Assembly: GCF_000772045.1 (NCBI RefSeq) | Contig: NZ_CP009754.1 | Span: forward strand, 1,860,001-1,924,000 | Direction: 5' to 3' | Source: Streptomyces sp. CCM_MD2014 | GTDB lineage: Bacteria; Actinomycetota; Actinomycetes; Streptomycetales; Streptomycetaceae | DNA length: 64,000 nt | Shown: one piece after another, positions 13,001 to 26,900 of the stretch | Layout of the letters: each line of letters begins with the position of its first letter | How positions within the stretch are numbered: position 1 is the stretch's first letter | Position numbers and translations under genes: made by a program | The notes under the pieces: generated by a model | What the model saw: only the letters and a program-made list of their open reading frames with translations | Databases searched by the model: none | Told to the model about the DNA's origin: nothing

Positions 13001-16000
13001 CTCGGTGCCGCCCACCATCCGCTGCTCGGCGCGTCCGTTGCCCTTGCCGAGGGCGACGGCGTCCTGCTCACCGGTCAGCTGTCCCCGGCGGTCCAGCCCT
13101 GGCTGGCCGACCACACCGTGGGCGGGGCGACGCTCGTGCCGGGCACGGCCCTGGTGGAGCTGGCGCTACGCGCCGGTGACGAGGTCGGCTGCGGTCGCGT
13201 CGACGACCTCACCCTCGAAGCGCCACTGGTCCTGCTGCCCGAGGGCGCGGTGCAGGTCCAGGTCACCGTCGGCGCACCCGACGAACGCGGGGCGCGCCCC
13301 GTCCACGTGTACTCACGGCCGCAGCCCGACCCGCAGCACCCCCGGAGCACCGATACCGGCTGGAGCCGCCACGCCACCGGCCTCCTCACTCCGGGCACAC
13401 CCGCCCCGACCCCCTCGGACGACTTCACCGCCTGGCCCCCGCGCGCCGCCGAACCGGTGGGCGTCGAAGGCTTCTACGAGGACCTCGCGGACCGCGGATA
13501 CGAGTACGGCCCCGCCTTCCAGGGCCTGCTGCGCGCCTGGCGACGCGGAGAGGAACTCTTCGCCGAGGTCGCACTGGCCGAACAGCAGGCGTCCGGCGTC
13601 GGCGGGTTCGGTCTGCACCCGGCTCTCCTCGACGCCGCCCTCCACCCGATCGGCCTGACCTCCCTCGTCGCCGACGGCGCCACCCGGCTGCCGTTCGCCT
13701 GGTCCGGCGTCTCCTTGTACGCCGTCGGTGCCACCGCGCTGCGGGTACGGATCGCACCGACCGGCCCCGACAGCTTCTCCGTGACCGCGGCGGACCCGAC
13801 GGGAGCGCCGGTGGCCGCCGTCGAGTCGTTGAACGTGCGGGAGGTGTCGCGTGAGCAGGTGATCGCGGCGATGGGACCGGCTGCTGCGGGGGGCGGCGCC
13901 GACTCGTTGTTCGAGGTCGAGTGGGTTTCCGTCGCCGACGGTGGCTCGGCCGAGGCCGGGGCCGTCTCTTGGGCGGTGCTGGGGGACGGCCCTCTGGCCG
14001 AGGGCGGAGAGGTGTTCGCGGATGTGGATGCCTTGGTCGCGTCGTCGGAGGATCTTCCCGGCACGGTGGTGTTGGAGTGTCCGGCGGTGGAGGGTGTTCC
14101 GGTGCCGGATGCCGTACGGGCCCGGCTCACCGGTGTGCTGGATGTGGTGCAGCGGTGGGTTGCTGATGAGCGGCTGGCGTCCTCCCGGCTGGTCGTGGTG
14201 ACCCGGGGCGCGGTGGCCGTGTCGGCGGATGAGCCGGTGGACGTGCGGGTCGCGCCGGTGTGGGGTCTGGTGCGCGCGACACAGGCCGAGCACCCGGGGA
14301 GGTTCGTGCTGGCGGATCTCCCCACGGGGGCCGGCAGCGAAACGCTGGCCGCCGGACTGGCCTGCGATGAGCCGCAGTGGGCCGTACGCGACGGCGCCAT
14401 ACGCGTCCCACGACTGGCCCGTGCGCAGGCTGCGGTCTCCGGTGTCCCGGCATTCGGAGACGGTCCGGTGCTGGTCACCGGGGCATCCGGCGCGCTGGGC
14501 GGTGTCGTCGCCCGGCACCTGGTGTCAGTGCACGGTGTACGGAAGCTGGTACTGCTCAGCCGACGCGGACTCGCCGCCGACGGCATGCACGCACTCCGCG
14601 ACGAACTCACCCACCAGGGCGCATCCGTAGAAGTGCTGGCATGCGATGCAGCCGACCGCACCGCCCTGGCGCAGGCCCTCAGCGGCCATCGGCTGACCGC
14701 CGTGATCCATGCGGCCGGAGTCCTCGACGACGGTGTCCTGGAAGCGTTGGACGCCTCCCGCCTCGACACGGTGCTGCGACCGAAAATGGATGCGGCATGG
14801 AACCTGCACGAACTCACCCGCGACATGGACCTGACCGCCTTCGTCCTGTTCTCCTCGGCCGCCGGCGTCCTCGGCAACGCGGGCCAGGCCAACTACGCGG
14901 CGGCAAACGTCTTCCTGGACGCCCTCGCCCAAACCCGCCGCACCGAAGGCCTCCCCGGACTGTCCCTCGCCTGGGGCTTGTGGGCCGGGGCGAGCGCGAT
15001 GACCGCCGGGCTGGGCGAGACCGACCGTCACCGGATCGCGCGGCTCGGCGCGGAAGCACTGAGCGAGGCCGAGGGCCTTGCCCTGCTCGACCGAGCACTC
15101 GGCGAGGACGCCCCCGGCCTCCTCGTCCCGGTGCGACTCAGCCGTCCGGCGCTGCGTGCCCAGGCCCAGGCGGGCACCCTGCCCATGCTGATGAGGGCGC
15201 TGGTCCCGGGGACGGTACGACGTCAGGCCGCGGCCGGGGCTGCGGGTGTGGTAGCGGGCGGGGGCGCGCTGACCGACCATCTGATCGGCCTGTCGCCGGC
15301 CGAACGAGAGGAGCACGTCCAGGGCTTGGTCCGCCGCGAGGTCGCGGGCGTCCTCGGCCACGCCACGCCGGACGCCATCCAGGCCACGCAGTCCTTCAAG
15401 GAGCTGGGCTTCGACTCGTTGACCGCCGTGGACCTGCGGAACCGTCTCACCGCGGCGACGGGCCTTCGCCTGCCCGCCACGCTCATCTTCGACCACCCGA
15501 CGTCCGCCGCCCTAGCCGACCGCGTCCTGAAAGACCTCGTCGACGACAGTGCCGAAACGCCCGCGGATTCCGCCCGCCCAGTCGTCATGGCCTCCAGCGA
15601 GCCGGTGGCGATTGTGGGGATGGGGTGTCGTTTTCCGGGGGGTGTGGTTTCTCCGGAGGGATTGTGGGAGGTGGTGTTGTCGGGGGCGGATGTGATTTCC
15701 GAGTTCCCGGCAGACCGTGGCTGGGACGTGGAGGGCTTGTACGACCCTGATCCGGATCGTCCTGGGAAGACGTACGGGCGTCGGGGTGGTTTCGTGGACG
15801 CGGTGGCGGATTTCGATGCGGGATTCTTCGGGATTTCGCCGCGTGAGGCGCTGGCGATGGATCCGCAGCAGCGGCTGCTGCTGGAGACGTCGTGGGAGGC
15901 GTTCGAGCGCGCCGGCATCGACCCGGCCACCCTGCGCGGCAGCCGGACGGGCGTCTTCGCGGGGGTGATGTACCACGATTACGCGTCGCGTCTGCGGGAG

Positions 16001-19000
16001 GTGCCGGGGCATCTCGAGGGCCTGATGGGGACGGGTAATGCGACGAGTGTGATCGCGGGCCGTCTGTCCTACACGTTCGGGCTTGAGGGCCCTTCGGTGA
16101 GTGTGGACACCGCCTGCTCGTCGTCGCTGGTGGCTCTGCACCTTGCGGTGCAGGCACTGCGCGCCGGTGAGTGCGAGATGGCACTCGCGGGTGGTGTCAC
16201 GGTGATGGCGACGCCGGAGGCGTTCATCAACTTCAGCCGGCAGCGGGGGCTCGCGGCGGACGGTCGGTGCAAGGCCTTCGGGGCGGGTGCGGACGGCACC
16301 GGGTGGGCCGAGGGCGCGGGCATGCTGCTCGTGGAGCGGCTGTCCGACGCCCAGCGCCTGGGGCACCCGATCCTGGCGGTCGTCCGGGGCAGCGCGGTCA
16401 ATCAGGACGGTGCGTCGAATGGTCTGACAGCGCCCAACGGGCCGTCCCAGCAGCGGGTGATCCGGCAGGCGCTCGCCACCGCGGGACTGGAGGCCGGGCA
16501 GGTCGACGCGGTGGAGGCCCACGGCACGGGCACGGCTCTGGGCGACCCCATCGAGGCGCAGGCCCTGATGGAGACCTACGGGCAGGAGCGTCCCGAGGAA
16601 CGGCCGTTGTGGCTGGGGTCGTTGAAGTCCAACATCGGGCACGCCCAGGCGGCAGCCGGTGTCGGCGGTGTGATCAAGATGGTGATGGCACTGCGCGAGG
16701 GCATCCTGCCGCGCACCCTGCACGCAGACGAACCGTCGCACCAGGTCGACTGGACGGCGGGCCAGGTGCGGCTGCTCACCGAGGAACGGGAGTGGCCCGA
16801 GACCGGGAATCCGCGCCGGGCAGCGGTGTCGTCCTTCGGGTTCAGCGGCACCAACGCCCACGTGATCATCGAACAGCCCCCCACACCTGCCAAGCCGGCC
16901 GAGCCGACCGACACCGGACCCTGGGACGGGAGTGTCGTGCCGTGGGTGATCTCGGGCGCATCCCCGCAAGCCCTGCGAGCGCAGGCGGAGCAACTACGGT
17001 CGTACGTCGCCGAACGGCCCGAACTACGCCCGGTGGATGTGGCGTTCTCCCTCGCCACCACTCGGAGCGTTCTGGAACACCGGGCCGTCGTCGTCGGCGC
17101 CGACCACGACGACTTCCTCACCGCTCTCGGCACCCCGACGGAGACCACCGATACCCCGACCGGCCGTACCGCCTTTCTGTTCACGGGGCAGGGGGCTCAG
17201 CGGCTGGGGATGGGCCGGGAGCTGTATGACGCCTTCCCCGCGTTCCGCAACGCGCTGGACGAGGTGTGCACGGTACTGGACCCCTTGCTGCCGCGCCCGT
17301 CGCGTGAGGTGATGTGGGACGGGGACGCACAGACCCTGTCCCAAACCGAGTTCACCCAGCCGGCACTGTTCGCCCTCGAGGTGGCACTGTTCCGGCTGCT
17401 GGAATCATGGGGGATCCGCCCAGACGCAGTGGCCGGACACTCGATCGGAGAGATCGCCGCCGCACACGTGACCGGCGTGCTCTCCCTCACCGACGCCTGT
17501 GTACTGGTCGCCGCCCGCGGCCGGCTGATGCAGGCACTGCCCGGCAACGGCGCAATGATCGCCGTACAGGCATCCGAAGACGAAGTCCTGCCCCTCCTGG
17601 AGAAGGCCGCCGGCCGGGCGGACATCGCCGCAGTCAACGCACCCCAAGCCGTGGTGATCTCCGGAGCCGAGACCGAGGTCGAACAAATCGCTGCTGCCCT
17701 GGACGCCCAGGGCAGGCGAGTGAAGCGGCTGACCGTGAGCCACGCGTTCCACTCCCCCCTGATGGAACCCATGCTGGAGGACTTCCGGACCGTCGTCGAA
17801 GGACTGTCCTTCCGGGAACCGTCCCTGCCATTCGTCTCCACCGTCACCGGAACCACCGTGTCGGACGAGATGGCCTCCGCCGACTACTGGGTCTCCCACG
17901 TCCGTGCAACCGTCCGCTTCGCCAACGGGCTGCGCGCCCTGCACGGGCTCGGCGTGCGGAAGTTCGTCGAAATCGGCCCCGACACGGTACTGACCGGACT
18001 CGTCGAGCAAACCCTCCAGACGGAAGCCATGGCCGTCCTGCGCCGGGACCGCACCGAAGTACAAGCGGCAGCCGAGGCGGTGGGCCGGCTGCACCTGGCC
18101 GGGACTCCCGTCGACTGGCCGGCAGTGCTGCCCGGCGCACGGCCTGTCGAACTGCCCACATACGCCTTCCAGCACGAACGGTATTGGCTGGAGGAAACGG
18201 CCGGCGTCGGTGATGTCACCGCGGCGGGGCTGCAAGGGGCGGGGCATCCACTGCTCGGGGCCGCGGTGGAGCTGGCCGGGTCCGACCGGACGGTGTTCTC
18301 GGGCAGGCTGTCGGTCGCCTCGCACGGGTGGCTGGCGGATCACACCGTGGGCGGTGTGGTGCTGGTGCCGGGCGCGGCACTGGTAGAGCTGGCGCTGCGC
18401 ACCGGGGACGAGGTGGGCTGCGGCCGGCTGGAGGAGCTGACGCTTCAGGCGCCGCTGGTCCTGCCGGAGGCCGGTGCCGTGCAGCTCCAGGTGTCCGTGG
18501 GGGAGGCAGACGCCGAGGGCCGCCGTACCGTCGAGATCCACTCCCGTCCCCACGACCTGGCGGGTGCCGCGACCGCCGAGTGGACCGCGCACGCGGACGG
18601 AGTCCTGGCGGTGGCCGACGCCGCTCCCGACAAGTACGACGCGCCCTGGCCACCCGCCCGGGCCACGTCGGTCGAGGTCTCCGACGTGTACGACACGCTC
18701 GCCGACAAGGGCCTGGTCTACGGCCCGGTGTTCCGCGGACTGCGGGCGGCGTGGCGGCGCGGCGACGAGGTGTTCGCCGAGGTGGCCCTGCCCGAGGAGG
18801 CCGCGAACGCGGCCGACGCGTTCGGGCTGCACCCTGCGCTGCTCGATGCCGCCCTGCACGCGATCGGGCTGCTGCAACTCGCCGACGGCGAGGGAATGCG
18901 GCTGCCGTTCGCGTGGTCCGGGGTGTCCCTGCAGGCCGTTGGTGCGATGGCTCTGCGGGTGCGCATCGCGCCGGACGGACGCGGGGGCGCGACCGTGGAC

Positions 19001-20959
19001 CTCTTCGACGAGGCCGGACTGCCGGTCGCCCAGGTCGAGTCGTTGAGTCTGCGGGAGGTATCGCGGGAACAGATGGCCGCGGCGGCTTCGGCAGCGAGGG
19101 ACGAGTCGCTCTTCCAAGTGGACTGGGTGCCGGCGGCGGGCGGCTCGAGTGTGGCCGTCTCTTGGGCGGTGCTGGGGGACGGCCCTCTTGCCGAGGGTGG
19201 AGAGGTGTTCGCGGATGTGGATGCCTTGGTCGCGTCGTCGGAGGATCTTCCCGGCACGGTGGTGTTGGAGTGCCCGGCGGTGGAGGGTGCTCCGGTGCCG
19301 GATGCCGTACGGAACCGGCTGGCTGACGTACTCGATCTGGTGCAGCGGTGGGTCGCTGATGAGCGGCTGGCGTCCTCCCGGCTGGTCGTGGTGACCCGGG
19401 GTGCCGTGGCCGTGTCGGCGGATGAGCCGGTGGACATGCGGGTCGCCCCGGTGTGGGGCCTGGTACGCGCGGCACAGGCCGAGCACCCGGGGAGGTTCGT
19501 GCTGGCGGATCTCCCCAACGGGGCCGGCAGCGAGGCGCTGGCCGCCGGACTGGCCTGCGATGAGCCGCAGTGGGCCGTACGCGACGGCGCCGTACGCGTC
19601 CCACGACTGATGCGGGCCCAGGACTCGGCCGATGAGGCTTCGGGGTTCGGAGACGGTCCGGTGCTGGTCACTGGGGCATCCGGTGCGCTGGGCGGTGTCG
19701 TCGCCCGGCACCTGGTGTCGGTGCACGGTGTACGGGAGCTGCTGCTGCTCAGCCGACGCGGACTCGCCGCCGACGGCATGGACGCACTCCGCGACGAACT
19801 CACCCACCAGGGCGCATCCGTAGAAGTGCTGGCATGCGATGCAGCCAACCGCACCGCCCTGGCGCAGGCCCTCAGCGGCCATCGGCTGACCGCCGTAATC
19901 CATGCGGCGGGTGTTGTAGACGACGGGGTGCTGGAAGCGTTGGACGCCTCCCGCCTCGACACGGTGCTGCGACCGAAAATGGATGCGGCATGGAACCTGC
20001 ACGAACTCACCCGCGACATGGACCTGACCGCCTTCGTGCTGTTCTCCTCGGCCGCCGGCGTCCTCGGCAACGCGGGCCAGGCCAACTACGCGGCGGCAAA
20101 CGTCTTCCTGGACGCCCTCGCCCAGACCCGCCGCACCGAAGGCCTCCCCGGACTGTCCCTCGCCTGGGGTCTGTGGGCCGGGGCGAGCGCGATGACCGCC
20201 GGGCTGGGCGAGACCGACCGTCACCGGATCGCGCGGCTCGGCGCGGAAGCACTGAGCGAGACCGACGGCCTCGCCCTGCTCGACAAGGCGGTCGCCGACG
20301 ACGGAGACGGCCTGCTGGTCCCCGTACGGCTCAACCTGCCCGCCCTCCGTGCGCTCGCGGACTCCGGGCGGCTGCCCGCCCTGCTCAGCGGACTCGTACG
20401 CACCCGGCCCCGGCGTGCGGCTGAGACGAAGGCGGGCAGCGGCGTCGGTCTGCTTGAACGACTCGCGGGCATGAACGAGGCCGAAGCCGAACGACACCTG
20501 GCCCACCTGGTGCGCAGCGAAGTCGCCGCCGTCCTCGGACACGCGTCGCCGGACGCCGTCGGCCCGAAGAGGTCGTTCACCGAGCTGGGCTTCGACTCGC
20601 TGACCGCGGTGGAACTACGCAACCGCCTCGCCGCGGCGACGGGCCTGCGCCTGCCCGCCACGCTCATCTTCGACTACCCGAACTCCACCGTGCTCGCCGA
20701 ACGGATCCGGCTGGAAATCGTGCCGGAAGGGGCGGCCGCCGCAGAGCAGGACGACCCCGAAGAGAAGGCCTTTCGGGAGGCCGTCTCCGCCATCCCCATG
20801 TCCCGATTCCGCGAGGCCGGCCTGCTGGACCTGGTACTGCGACTCGCCGGTCCGAAGCGACAACAAGAGACCGCCACGGGAGGGGAAGAGACCGAATCCA
20901 TCGACGAGATGGACGTCGACGACCTGATTCGTATGGCACTCGACGGAAAAGACTCCTGA
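10100..20959 (+). CDS. Type I modular polyketide synthase, two KS-AT-DH-KR-ACP modules
   Basis: The 3619-residue protein starts with a short charged N-terminal docking coiled coil (1-33). Module one: KS 34-460 (Cys208 in TACSSS), AT 583-870, DH 970-1255, KR 1455-1685, ACP 1735-1810. Module two: KS 1834-2260, AT 2355-2650, DH 2715-2995, KR 3185-3415, ACP 3465-3535. An acidic C-terminal docking segment closes the protein. Both ATs carry GHSIG and HAFH (malonyl-CoA). Both DHs keep HxxxGxxxxP and a D-x3-H motif. Both KRs keep the Ser-Tyr pair and an LDD or VDD B-type motif, so two consecutive, probably E, double bonds are expected. The second KS begins with a 521-bp stretch identical to the next gene's first KS. 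The AT of module one is clearly more diverged than the other malonyl ATs here. Confidence 0.96.
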   Translation: MSNEQKLRDYLKRVTTDLAETRRRLGQAEAARHEPIAIVGMACRYPGGVESPEDLWELVAEGRDAIDVMPGDRGWDIDALYDPDPSSTGKTYSREGGFLRNAAEFDPAFFGISPREALAMDPQQRLLLETSWEAFERAGIDPATLRGSRTGVFAGVMYHDYGARLGAGTVPEDVEGYVGNGSAGSIATGRIAYTLGLEGPAVTVDTACSSSLVALHLAIQALRQAECSLALAGGVTVMATPDTFVEFSRQRGLAADGRCKAFGAGADGTGWAEGAGMLLVERLSDAQRLGHPILAVVRGSAVNQDGASNGLTAPNGPSQQRVIRQALATAGLGPTDIDAVEGHGTGTSLGDPIEVQALQATYGQERPTERPLWLGSLKSNIGHTQAAAGVGGVIKMVMALREGILPRTLHADEPSHQVDWTAGAVRLLTEQSTWPDTGRPRRAAVSSFGVSGTNAHVIIEQPPTPAKPTEPTDTDPEAYSDSEADSDGTPVVRPALLPWPVSARGADAVRAQAARLHAHLLARPDLTAADVAFSLGTTRAALPHRFIALGTDRAELIDALARFAEERESAADGVTGTATPGATAFLFSGQGSQWAGMGRELHARFPRFRQALDAVCAVLDPLLERPLREVMLTAPGTTQAEALDTTGCTQPAVFALEVALFRLLESWGIRPDLLAGHSIGEIAAAHVSGILSLEDACTLVAARGGLMQRLPSGGTMVAVEASPDEVLPLLAGHEHEVGLAAVNAPGAVVLSGADTAVREIVALLTERGRRTKRLRVSHAFHSPLMEPMLDEFRRTLARVTFHEPGIPIVSTVTGATDPEEMRTADYWVTHVRATVRFADAVTALHAQGVGRWVEVGPSATLLPVIQQTLDVMDGPDGSAGPEGDGGADVVAPVGSDVVVSVLRRAEPEERALLTAVSRLHAAGTSVDWAAVLEGLGTQRVDLPTYAFQRQRYWLDVPAGTGDMSAVGLGAAHHPLLGASVALAEGDGVLLTGQLSPAVQPWLADHTVGGATLVPGTALVELALRAGDEVGCGRVDDLTLEAPLVLLPEGAVQVQVTVGAPDERGARPVHVYSRPQPDPQHPRSTDTGWSRHATGLLTPGTPAPTPSDDFTAWPPRAAEPVGVEGFYEDLADRGYEYGPAFQGLLRAWRRGEELFAEVALAEQQASGVGGFGLHPALLDAALHPIGLTSLVADGATRLPFAWSGVSLYAVGATALRVRIAPTGPDSFSVTAADPTGAPVAAVESLNVREVSREQVIAAMGPAAAGGGADSLFEVEWVSVADGGSAEAGAVSWAVLGDGPLAEGGEVFADVDALVASSEDLPGTVVLECPAVEGVPVPDAVRARLTGVLDVVQRWVADERLASSRLVVVTRGAVAVSADEPVDVRVAPVWGLVRATQAEHPGRFVLADLPTGAGSETLAAGLACDEPQWAVRDGAIRVPRLARAQAAVSGVPAFGDGPVLVTGASGALGGVVARHLVSVHGVRKLVLLSRRGLAADGMHALRDELTHQGASVEVLACDAADRTALAQALSGHRLTAVIHAAGVLDDGVLEALDASRLDTVLRPKMDAAWNLHELTRDMDLTAFVLFSSAAGVLGNAGQANYAAANVFLDALAQTRRTEGLPGLSLAWGLWAGASAMTAGLGETDRHRIARLGAEALSEAEGLALLDRALGEDAPGLLVPVRLSRPALRAQAQAGTLPMLMRALVPGTVRRQAAAGAAGVVAGGGALTDHLIGLSPAEREEHVQGLVRREVAGVLGHATPDAIQATQSFKELGFDSLTAVDLRNRLTAATGLRLPATLIFDHPTSAALADRVLKDLVDDSAETPADSARPVVMASSEPVAIVGMGCRFPGGVVSPEGLWEVVLSGADVISEFPADRGWDVEGLYDPDPDRPGKTYGRRGGFVDAVADFDAGFFGISPREALAMDPQQRLLLETSWEAFERAGIDPATLRGSRTGVFAGVMYHDYASRLREVPGHLEGLMGTGNATSVIAGRLSYTFGLEGPSVSVDTACSSSLVALHLAVQALRAGECEMALAGGVTVMATPEAFINFSRQRGLAADGRCKAFGAGADGTGWAEGAGMLLVERLSDAQRLGHPILAVVRGSAVNQDGASNGLTAPNGPSQQRVIRQALATAGLEAGQVDAVEAHGTGTALGDPIEAQALMETYGQERPEERPLWLGSLKSNIGHAQAAAGVGGVIKMVMALREGILPRTLHADEPSHQVDWTAGQVRLLTEEREWPETGNPRRAAVSSFGFSGTNAHVIIEQPPTPAKPAEPTDTGPWDGSVVPWVISGASPQALRAQAEQLRSYVAERPELRPVDVAFSLATTRSVLEHRAVVVGADHDDFLTALGTPTETTDTPTGRTAFLFTGQGAQRLGMGRELYDAFPAFRNALDEVCTVLDPLLPRPSREVMWDGDAQTLSQTEFTQPALFALEVALFRLLESWGIRPDAVAGHSIGEIAAAHVTGVLSLTDACVLVAARGRLMQALPGNGAMIAVQASEDEVLPLLEKAAGRADIAAVNAPQAVVISGAETEVEQIAAALDAQGRRVKRLTVSHAFHSPLMEPMLEDFRTVVEGLSFREPSLPFVSTVTGTTVSDEMASADYWVSHVRATVRFANGLRALHGLGVRKFVEIGPDTVLTGLVEQTLQTEAMAVLRRDRTEVQAAAEAVGRLHLAGTPVDWPAVLPGARPVELPTYAFQHERYWLEETAGVGDVTAAGLQGAGHPLLGAAVELAGSDRTVFSGRLSVASHGWLADHTVGGVVLVPGAALVELALRTGDEVGCGRLEELTLQAPLVLPEAGAVQLQVSVGEADAEGRRTVEIHSRPHDLAGAATAEWTAHADGVLAVADAAPDKYDAPWPPARATSVEVSDVYDTLADKGLVYGPVFRGLRAAWRRGDEVFAEVALPEEAANAADAFGLHPALLDAALHAIGLLQLADGEGMRLPFAWSGVSLQAVGAMALRVRIAPDGRGGATVDLFDEAGLPVAQVESLSLREVSREQMAAAASAARDESLFQVDWVPAAGGSSVAVSWAVLGDGPLAEGGEVFADVDALVASSEDLPGTVVLECPAVEGAPVPDAVRNRLADVLDLVQRWVADERLASSRLVVVTRGAVAVSADEPVDMRVAPVWGLVRAAQAEHPGRFVLADLPNGAGSEALAAGLACDEPQWAVRDGAVRVPRLMRAQDSADEASGFGDGPVLVTGASGALGGVVARHLVSVHGVRELLLLSRRGLAADGMDALRDELTHQGASVEVLACDAANRTALAQALSGHRLTAVIHAAGVVDDGVLEALDASRLDTVLRPKMDAAWNLHELTRDMDLTAFVLFSSAAGVLGNAGQANYAAANVFLDALAQTRRTEGLPGLSLAWGLWAGASAMTAGLGETDRHRIARLGAEALSETDGLALLDKAVADDGDGLLVPVRLNLPALRALADSGRLPALLSGLVRTRPRRAAETKAGSGVGLLERLAGMNEAEAERHLAHLVRSEVAAVLGHASPDAVGPKRSFTELGFDSLTAVELRNRLAAATGLRLPATLIFDYPNSTVLAERIRLEIVPEGAAAAEQDDPEEKAFREAVSAIPMSRFREAGLLDLVLRLAGPKRQQETATGGEETESIDEMDVDDLIRMALDGKDS
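15590..16110 (+). repeat. 521-bp exact direct repeat, copy 1 (KS N-terminal half)
   Basis: Base-for-base identical to 21078-21598. It begins exactly at the start of the KS domain ([10 protein letters not shown]) and ends beside the active-site Cys codon. The first 250 bases use many T- and G-ending codons, unlike the C-ending codons of adjoining modules. This suggests recent duplication or gene conversion. Confidence 0.95.
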
Positions 20960-20984
20960 CCCACCTCGTATTCCGGAGCACATC

Positions 20985-23900
20985 ATGGCAACGCCCAACG
21001 AAAAGGTCGTCGAAGCACTTCGCGCCTCACTCAAGGAGACGGAGCTTCTGCGCCAGCAGAACAACGCCTTGCGCGCCGCCTCCAGCGAGCCGGTGGCGAT
21101 TGTGGGGATGGGGTGTCGTTTTCCGGGGGGTGTGGTTTCTCCGGAGGGATTGTGGGAGGTGGTGTTGTCGGGGGCGGATGTGATTTCCGAGTTCCCGGCA
21201 GACCGTGGCTGGGACGTGGAGGGCTTGTACGACCCTGATCCGGATCGTCCTGGGAAGACGTACGGGCGTCGGGGTGGTTTCGTGGACGCGGTGGCGGATT
21301 TCGATGCGGGATTCTTCGGGATTTCGCCGCGTGAGGCGCTGGCGATGGATCCGCAGCAGCGGCTGCTGCTGGAGACGTCGTGGGAGGCGTTCGAGCGCGC
21401 CGGCATCGACCCGGCCACCCTGCGCGGCAGCCGGACGGGCGTCTTCGCGGGGGTGATGTACCACGATTACGCGTCGCGTCTGCGGGAGGTGCCGGGGCAT
21501 CTCGAGGGCCTGATGGGGACGGGTAATGCGACGAGTGTGATCGCGGGCCGTCTGTCCTACACGTTCGGGCTTGAGGGCCCTTCGGTGAGTGTGGACACGG
21601 CGTGTTCGTCGTCGCTGGTGGCTCTGCACCTTGCGGTGCAGGCACTGCGCGCCGGTGAGTGCGAGATGGCGCTCGCGGGTGGTGTGACGGTGATGGCGAC
21701 GCCGGAGGCGTTCATCAACTTCAGCCGGCAGCGGGGGCTCGCGGCGGACGGTCGGTGCAAGGCCTTCGGCGCGGGTGCGGACGGCACCGGGTGGGCCGAG
21801 GGTGCGGGCATGCTGCTCGTGGAGCGGCTGTCGGATGCGGAGCGGCTGGGCCACCGGGTGATTGCGGTGGTGCGGGGCAGCGCCGTCAATCAGGACGGCG
21901 CGTCGAATGGCCTCACAGCGCCCAACGGCCCCTCTCAGCAGCGGGTGATCCGACAGGCGCTCGCCACCGCGGGACTGGAGGCCGGGCAGGTCGACGCGGT
22001 GGAGGCCCACGGCACGGGCACGGCTCTGGGCGACCCCATCGAGGCGCAGGCCCTGATGGAGACCTACGGGCAGGAGCGTCCCGAGGAACGGCCGTTGTGG
22101 CTGGGCTCGTTGAAGTCCAACATCGGACACGCCCAGGCGGCAGCCGGCGTCGGCGGTGTGATCAAGATGGTGATGGCACTGCGCGAGGGCATCCTGCCGC
22201 GCACCCTGCACGCGGACGAACCGTCGCACCAGGTCGACTGGACGGCGGGGAACGTACGGCTGCTCACCGAGTCGCGCGAGTGGCCCGAGACCGGGAATCC
22301 GCGCCGGGCAGCGGTGTCGTCCTTCGGGTTCAGCGGCACCAACGCCCACGTGATCATCGAACAGCCCCCCACACCTGCCAAGCCGGCCGAGCCGACCGAC
22401 ACCGGACCCTGGGACGGGAGTGTCGTGCCGTGGGTGATCTCGGGCGCATCCCCGCAAGCCCTGCGAGCGCAGGCGGAGCAACTACGGTCGTACGTCGCCG
22501 AACGGCCCGAACTACGCCCGGTGGATGTGGCGTTCTCCCTCGCCACCACTCGGAGCGTTCTGGAACACCGGGCCGTCGTCGTCGGCGCCAACCACGACGA
22601 CCTCCTGGACGCCCTGGGTGAGTTGTCCCTCACCGGGCCCGTGGTAGAGGGCATGTCCGCCTTCCTGTTCACGGGGCAGGGGGCTCAGCGGCTGGGGATG
22701 GGCCGGGAGCTGTATGACGCCTTCCCCGCGTTCCGCAACGCGCTGGACGAGGTGTGCACGGTACTGGATCCCCTGCTGCCGCGCCCGTCGCGTGAGGTGA
22801 TGTGGGACGGAGACGCACAGACCCTGTCCCGGACCGAGTTCACCCAGCCGGCGCTGTTCGCCCTCGAGGTGGCACTGTTCCGGCTGCTGGAATCATGGGG
22901 GATCCGCCCGGACGCAGTGGCCGGACACTCGATCGGGGAGATCGCCGCCGCACACGTGACCGGTGTGCTCTCCCTGACCGACGCCTGTGTACTGGTCGCC
23001 GCCCGCGGCCGGCTGATGCAGGCACTGCCCGGCAACGGCGCAATGGTCGCCGTGCAGGCATCCGAGGACGAAGTCCTGCCCCTGCTGGAAGGGATCACCG
23101 GCCGGGCGGACATCGCCGCGGTCAACGCTCCCCAAGCCGTGGTGATCTCCGGAGCCGAGACCGAGGTCGAACAGATTGCCGGGATTCTCACGGCCCAGGG
23201 CAGGCAAGTGAAGCGGCTGACCGTGAGCCACGCGTTCCACTCCCCCCTGATGGAACCGATGCTGAACGACTTCCGGACCGTCGTCGAAGGACTGTCCTTC
23301 CGGGAACCGTCCCTGCCCTTCGTCTCCACCGTCACCGGAACCACCATAGGAACCGAGATCACCGAGCCCGCATACTGGGTACGGCACGTGCGCCAGACCG
23401 TCCGCTTCACCGACGCGCTGCGCGCCCTCCACGACCTCGGCGTACGGAAGTTCGTCGAGATCGGCCCCGACACGGTACTGACCGGACTCGTCGAGCAAAC
23501 CCTCCAGACGGAAGCCGTGCCCGTCCTGCGCCGGGACCGCACCGAAGTACAAGCGGCAGTCGAGGCGGCCGGCGCCTTCTTCACGCGGGGCGGTTCGGTC
23601 GACTGGCCGGCAATGCTGGCCGGTGGGCGGCGAGTGGATCTGCCGACATACGCCTTCCAGCACGAACGGTACTGGCTGGACGCCCCCGTCAACGTCGGTG
23701 ACGTCACGGCCGTCGGTCTGAGCGCGGCGCGCCATCCGCTGCTGGGCGGTGCCATCACGCTTGCCGACCGCTCGGGCGTGCTGCTCACCGGGCGGCTCTC
23801 GCTGGCGACCCATGCTTGGCTGGCGGATCACGCGGTCCATGGCACCGTCCTCGTGCCCGGCACCGCCCTGGTCGAGCTGGCGCTGAGGGCCGGTGAGGAG

Positions 23901-26900
23901 GTCGGCTGCGACACCGTCGAGGAACTGACCCTCCAGGCGCCGCTGGTGCTCCCGGCGACCGGTGCCCGCGCCGTCCAGGTGCAGATCGTCGTCGGTGAAC
24001 CGGACGCGCGGAACCTGCGCCCGGTCGACGTGTACGCCCGCGTCGAGGACGACACGGTCGACGCCCCGTGGACCTGTCAGGCCACCGGCCTCATCGCCCC
24101 CGGCACCGGGACGCCGGATGAGGCCGCCGACTTCGCCGTCTGGCCGCCGCGCGACGCGGAACCGGTCGACATCGGTGGCTTCTACGATGCGATGGCCGAC
24201 CGCGGCTACGACTACGGGCCTGTCTTCCGGGGCCTGCGCAGCGCCTGGCGGCGCGGCGACGAGGTGTTCGCCGAGATCGCGCTGCCGGAGGAAGCGGCCA
24301 GCACGGCCCGGGAGTTCGGGGTGCACCCCGCTCTGCTGGACTCCGCCCTGCACGCCGCGGCAGCGGCCGGCGAGCAGGGTGACGGTGCCCGTGTCCCCTT
24401 CTCGTGGCGCCGCGTCGCGCTGTACGCAGCGGGCGCCACAGCCCTTCGGGTGCACCTCACCTCAGCCGGGGAGACCCTCGCCCTCCGAGCGGCGGACACG
24501 GAGGGCCAGTTGGTGGCCTCCGTGGAGTCGTTGGCGCTGCGCGAGGTGAGCCCGGAGCAGTTGGCGGTCGCGGACGATGCCGACTCGTTGTTCGAGGTCG
24601 AGTGGGTTTCCGCCGCCGACGGTGGCTCGGCCGAGGCCGGGGCCGTCTCTTGGGCGGTGCTGGGGGACGGCCCTCTGGCCGAGGGCGGAGAGGTGTTCGC
24701 GGATGTGGAGGAGCTGCTGGCTTCCGGATCCGCTGTTCCCGGCACGGTGGTGTTGGAGTGCCCGGCGGTGGAGGATGTTCCGGTGCCGGATGCCGTACGG
24801 AACCGGCTCACCGGTGTGCTGGATGTGGTGCAGCGGTGGGTCGCTGATGAGCGGCTGGCGTCCTCCCGGCTGGTCGTGGTGACCCGGGGCGCGGTGGCCG
24901 TGTCGGCGGATGAGCCGGTGGACGTGCGGGTCGCCCCGGTGTGGGGTCTGGTGCGCGCGGCACAGGCCGAGCACCCGGGGCGGTTCGTGCTGGCGGATCT
25001 CCCCACGGGGGCCGACGGCGAGGCGCTGGCCGCCGGACTGGCCTGCGATGAGCCGCAGTGGGCCGTACGCGACGGCGCCGTACGCGTCCCACGACTCGTT
25101 GGAGCCCGCACGGCAGGCACCGCCGCCACCGACGCCCCGGCCGCCTACGGGCAGGGCCCTGTCCTCGTCACCGGCGCCACCGGCGCTCTCGGCAGGCTCG
25201 TCGCCCGGCACCTGGTGTCAGTGCACGGTGTACGGGAGCTGGTACTGCTCAGCCGACGCGGACTCGCCGCCGACGGCATGGACGCACTCCGCGACGAACT
25301 CACCCACCAAGGCGCATCCGTAGAAGTGCTGGCATGCGATGCAGCCAACCGCACCGCCCTGGCGCAGGCGCTGGACGGCCGTGAGCTGACCGCCGTAATC
25401 CATGCGGCCGGAGTCCTCGACGACGGTGTCCTGGAAGCGTTGGACGCCTCCCGCCTCGACACGGTGCTGCGACCGAAAATGGATGCGGCATGGAACCTGC
25501 ACGAACTCACCCGCGACATGGACCTGACCGCCTTCGTCCTGTTCTCCTCGGCCGCCGGCGTCCTCGGCAACGCGGGCCAGGCCAACTACGCGGCGGCAAA
25601 CGTCTTCCTGGACGCCCTCGCCCAAACCCGACGCACCGAAGGCCTCCCCGGACTGTCCCTCGCCTGGGGCTTGTGGGCCGACGACAGTGCCATGACCGCC
25701 GGGCTCACCGAAGCGGACGTGCGACGGCTGTCGCGTTCGGGGGCCGGTGCGCTGTCGGCAGAGGAGGGGGTCGCACTCCTCGACACCGCCGCCACGGCTG
25801 ACCACCACGGCCTGCTGATCCCCGTACGCCTCGACCTCGCCGCCCTCCGCACCGCCGACGCCGCACCCGAGCGGGTGCCGCAGATGCTGCGCGGACTCCT
25901 GCCCACCCCGGCCCGAAGCCGGCGCAGGGCCGCAGGCGCCGCGACCGGCACGGCAGCCGACGGCGGCGAACTCGCGTGCACGCTTGCCGCGTTGGACGCC
26001 CCGGCGCGCGCGGCACACGTACTGGACCTGATCCGGTCGGCCGTCGCGACGGTGCTCGGGCACGCCTCTCCGGACGCGGTCGAGCCCGAGAAGTCGTTCC
26101 GCGACCTCGGCTTCGACTCGCTGACCGCGGTGGACCTGCGCAACCGGCTCACCGCCACCACCGGTCTGCGTCTGCCCGCCACCCTCGTCTTCGACTACCC
26201 GACGTCCGCCGCCCTGGCCGAGCACGTGATGACACAGGTCGTCGGCGAGGCCGACCACGTCACCACCCTCGTGCCCGCCGGGGCCGGCGCCGACGATCCC
26301 ATCGTGATCGTGGGCATGGGCTGCCGCTATCCCGGTGACGTCATGACGCCCGAGAACCTGTGGGACCTCGTCCTGTCCGGCGGCGACGCCGTGTCCGGGT
26401 TCCCCTCCGACCGCGGCTGGGATCTGGAGAACGTCTACCACCCCGACCCCGACCACCCCGGCACCACGTACTCACGCGAGGGCGGGTTCCTGCACCGCGC
26501 CGCCGAGTTCGACGCGGAGTTCTTCGGGATCTCGCCGCGTGAGGCGCTGGCGATGGATCCGCAGCAGCGGCTGCTGCTGGAGACGTCGTGGGAGGCGTTC
26601 GAGCGCGCGGGCATCGACCCGGCCACCCTGCGCGGCAGCCGTACGGGCGTCTTCGCGGGCGTCATGTACCACGACTACGGCGCCCGGCTGCGGGAGGTGC
26701 CCGGCCACATGGAGGGGCTGCTGGGCACCGGCACAGCCGCCAGCGTGGTCTCCGGCCGACTGTCGTACACCTTCGGCCTGGAGGGCCCGGCGGTGACCGT
26801 CGACACCGCCTGCTCGTCGTCGCTGGTGGCTCTGCACCTTGCGGTGCAGGCACTGCGCGCCGGCGAGTGCGAGATGGCACTCGCAGGTGGCGTGACGGTG

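Noticed and set aside
17405..20542. A 1045-codon open frame on the minus strand inside the second PKS gene (also 883 codons at 28101-30752 and 769 at 6484-8793)
   Set aside because: These are the usual antisense frames of high-GC coding DNA. Their translations are His/Gly/Arg-rich with no motifs, repeat with the PKS repeats, and lack ribosome sites.
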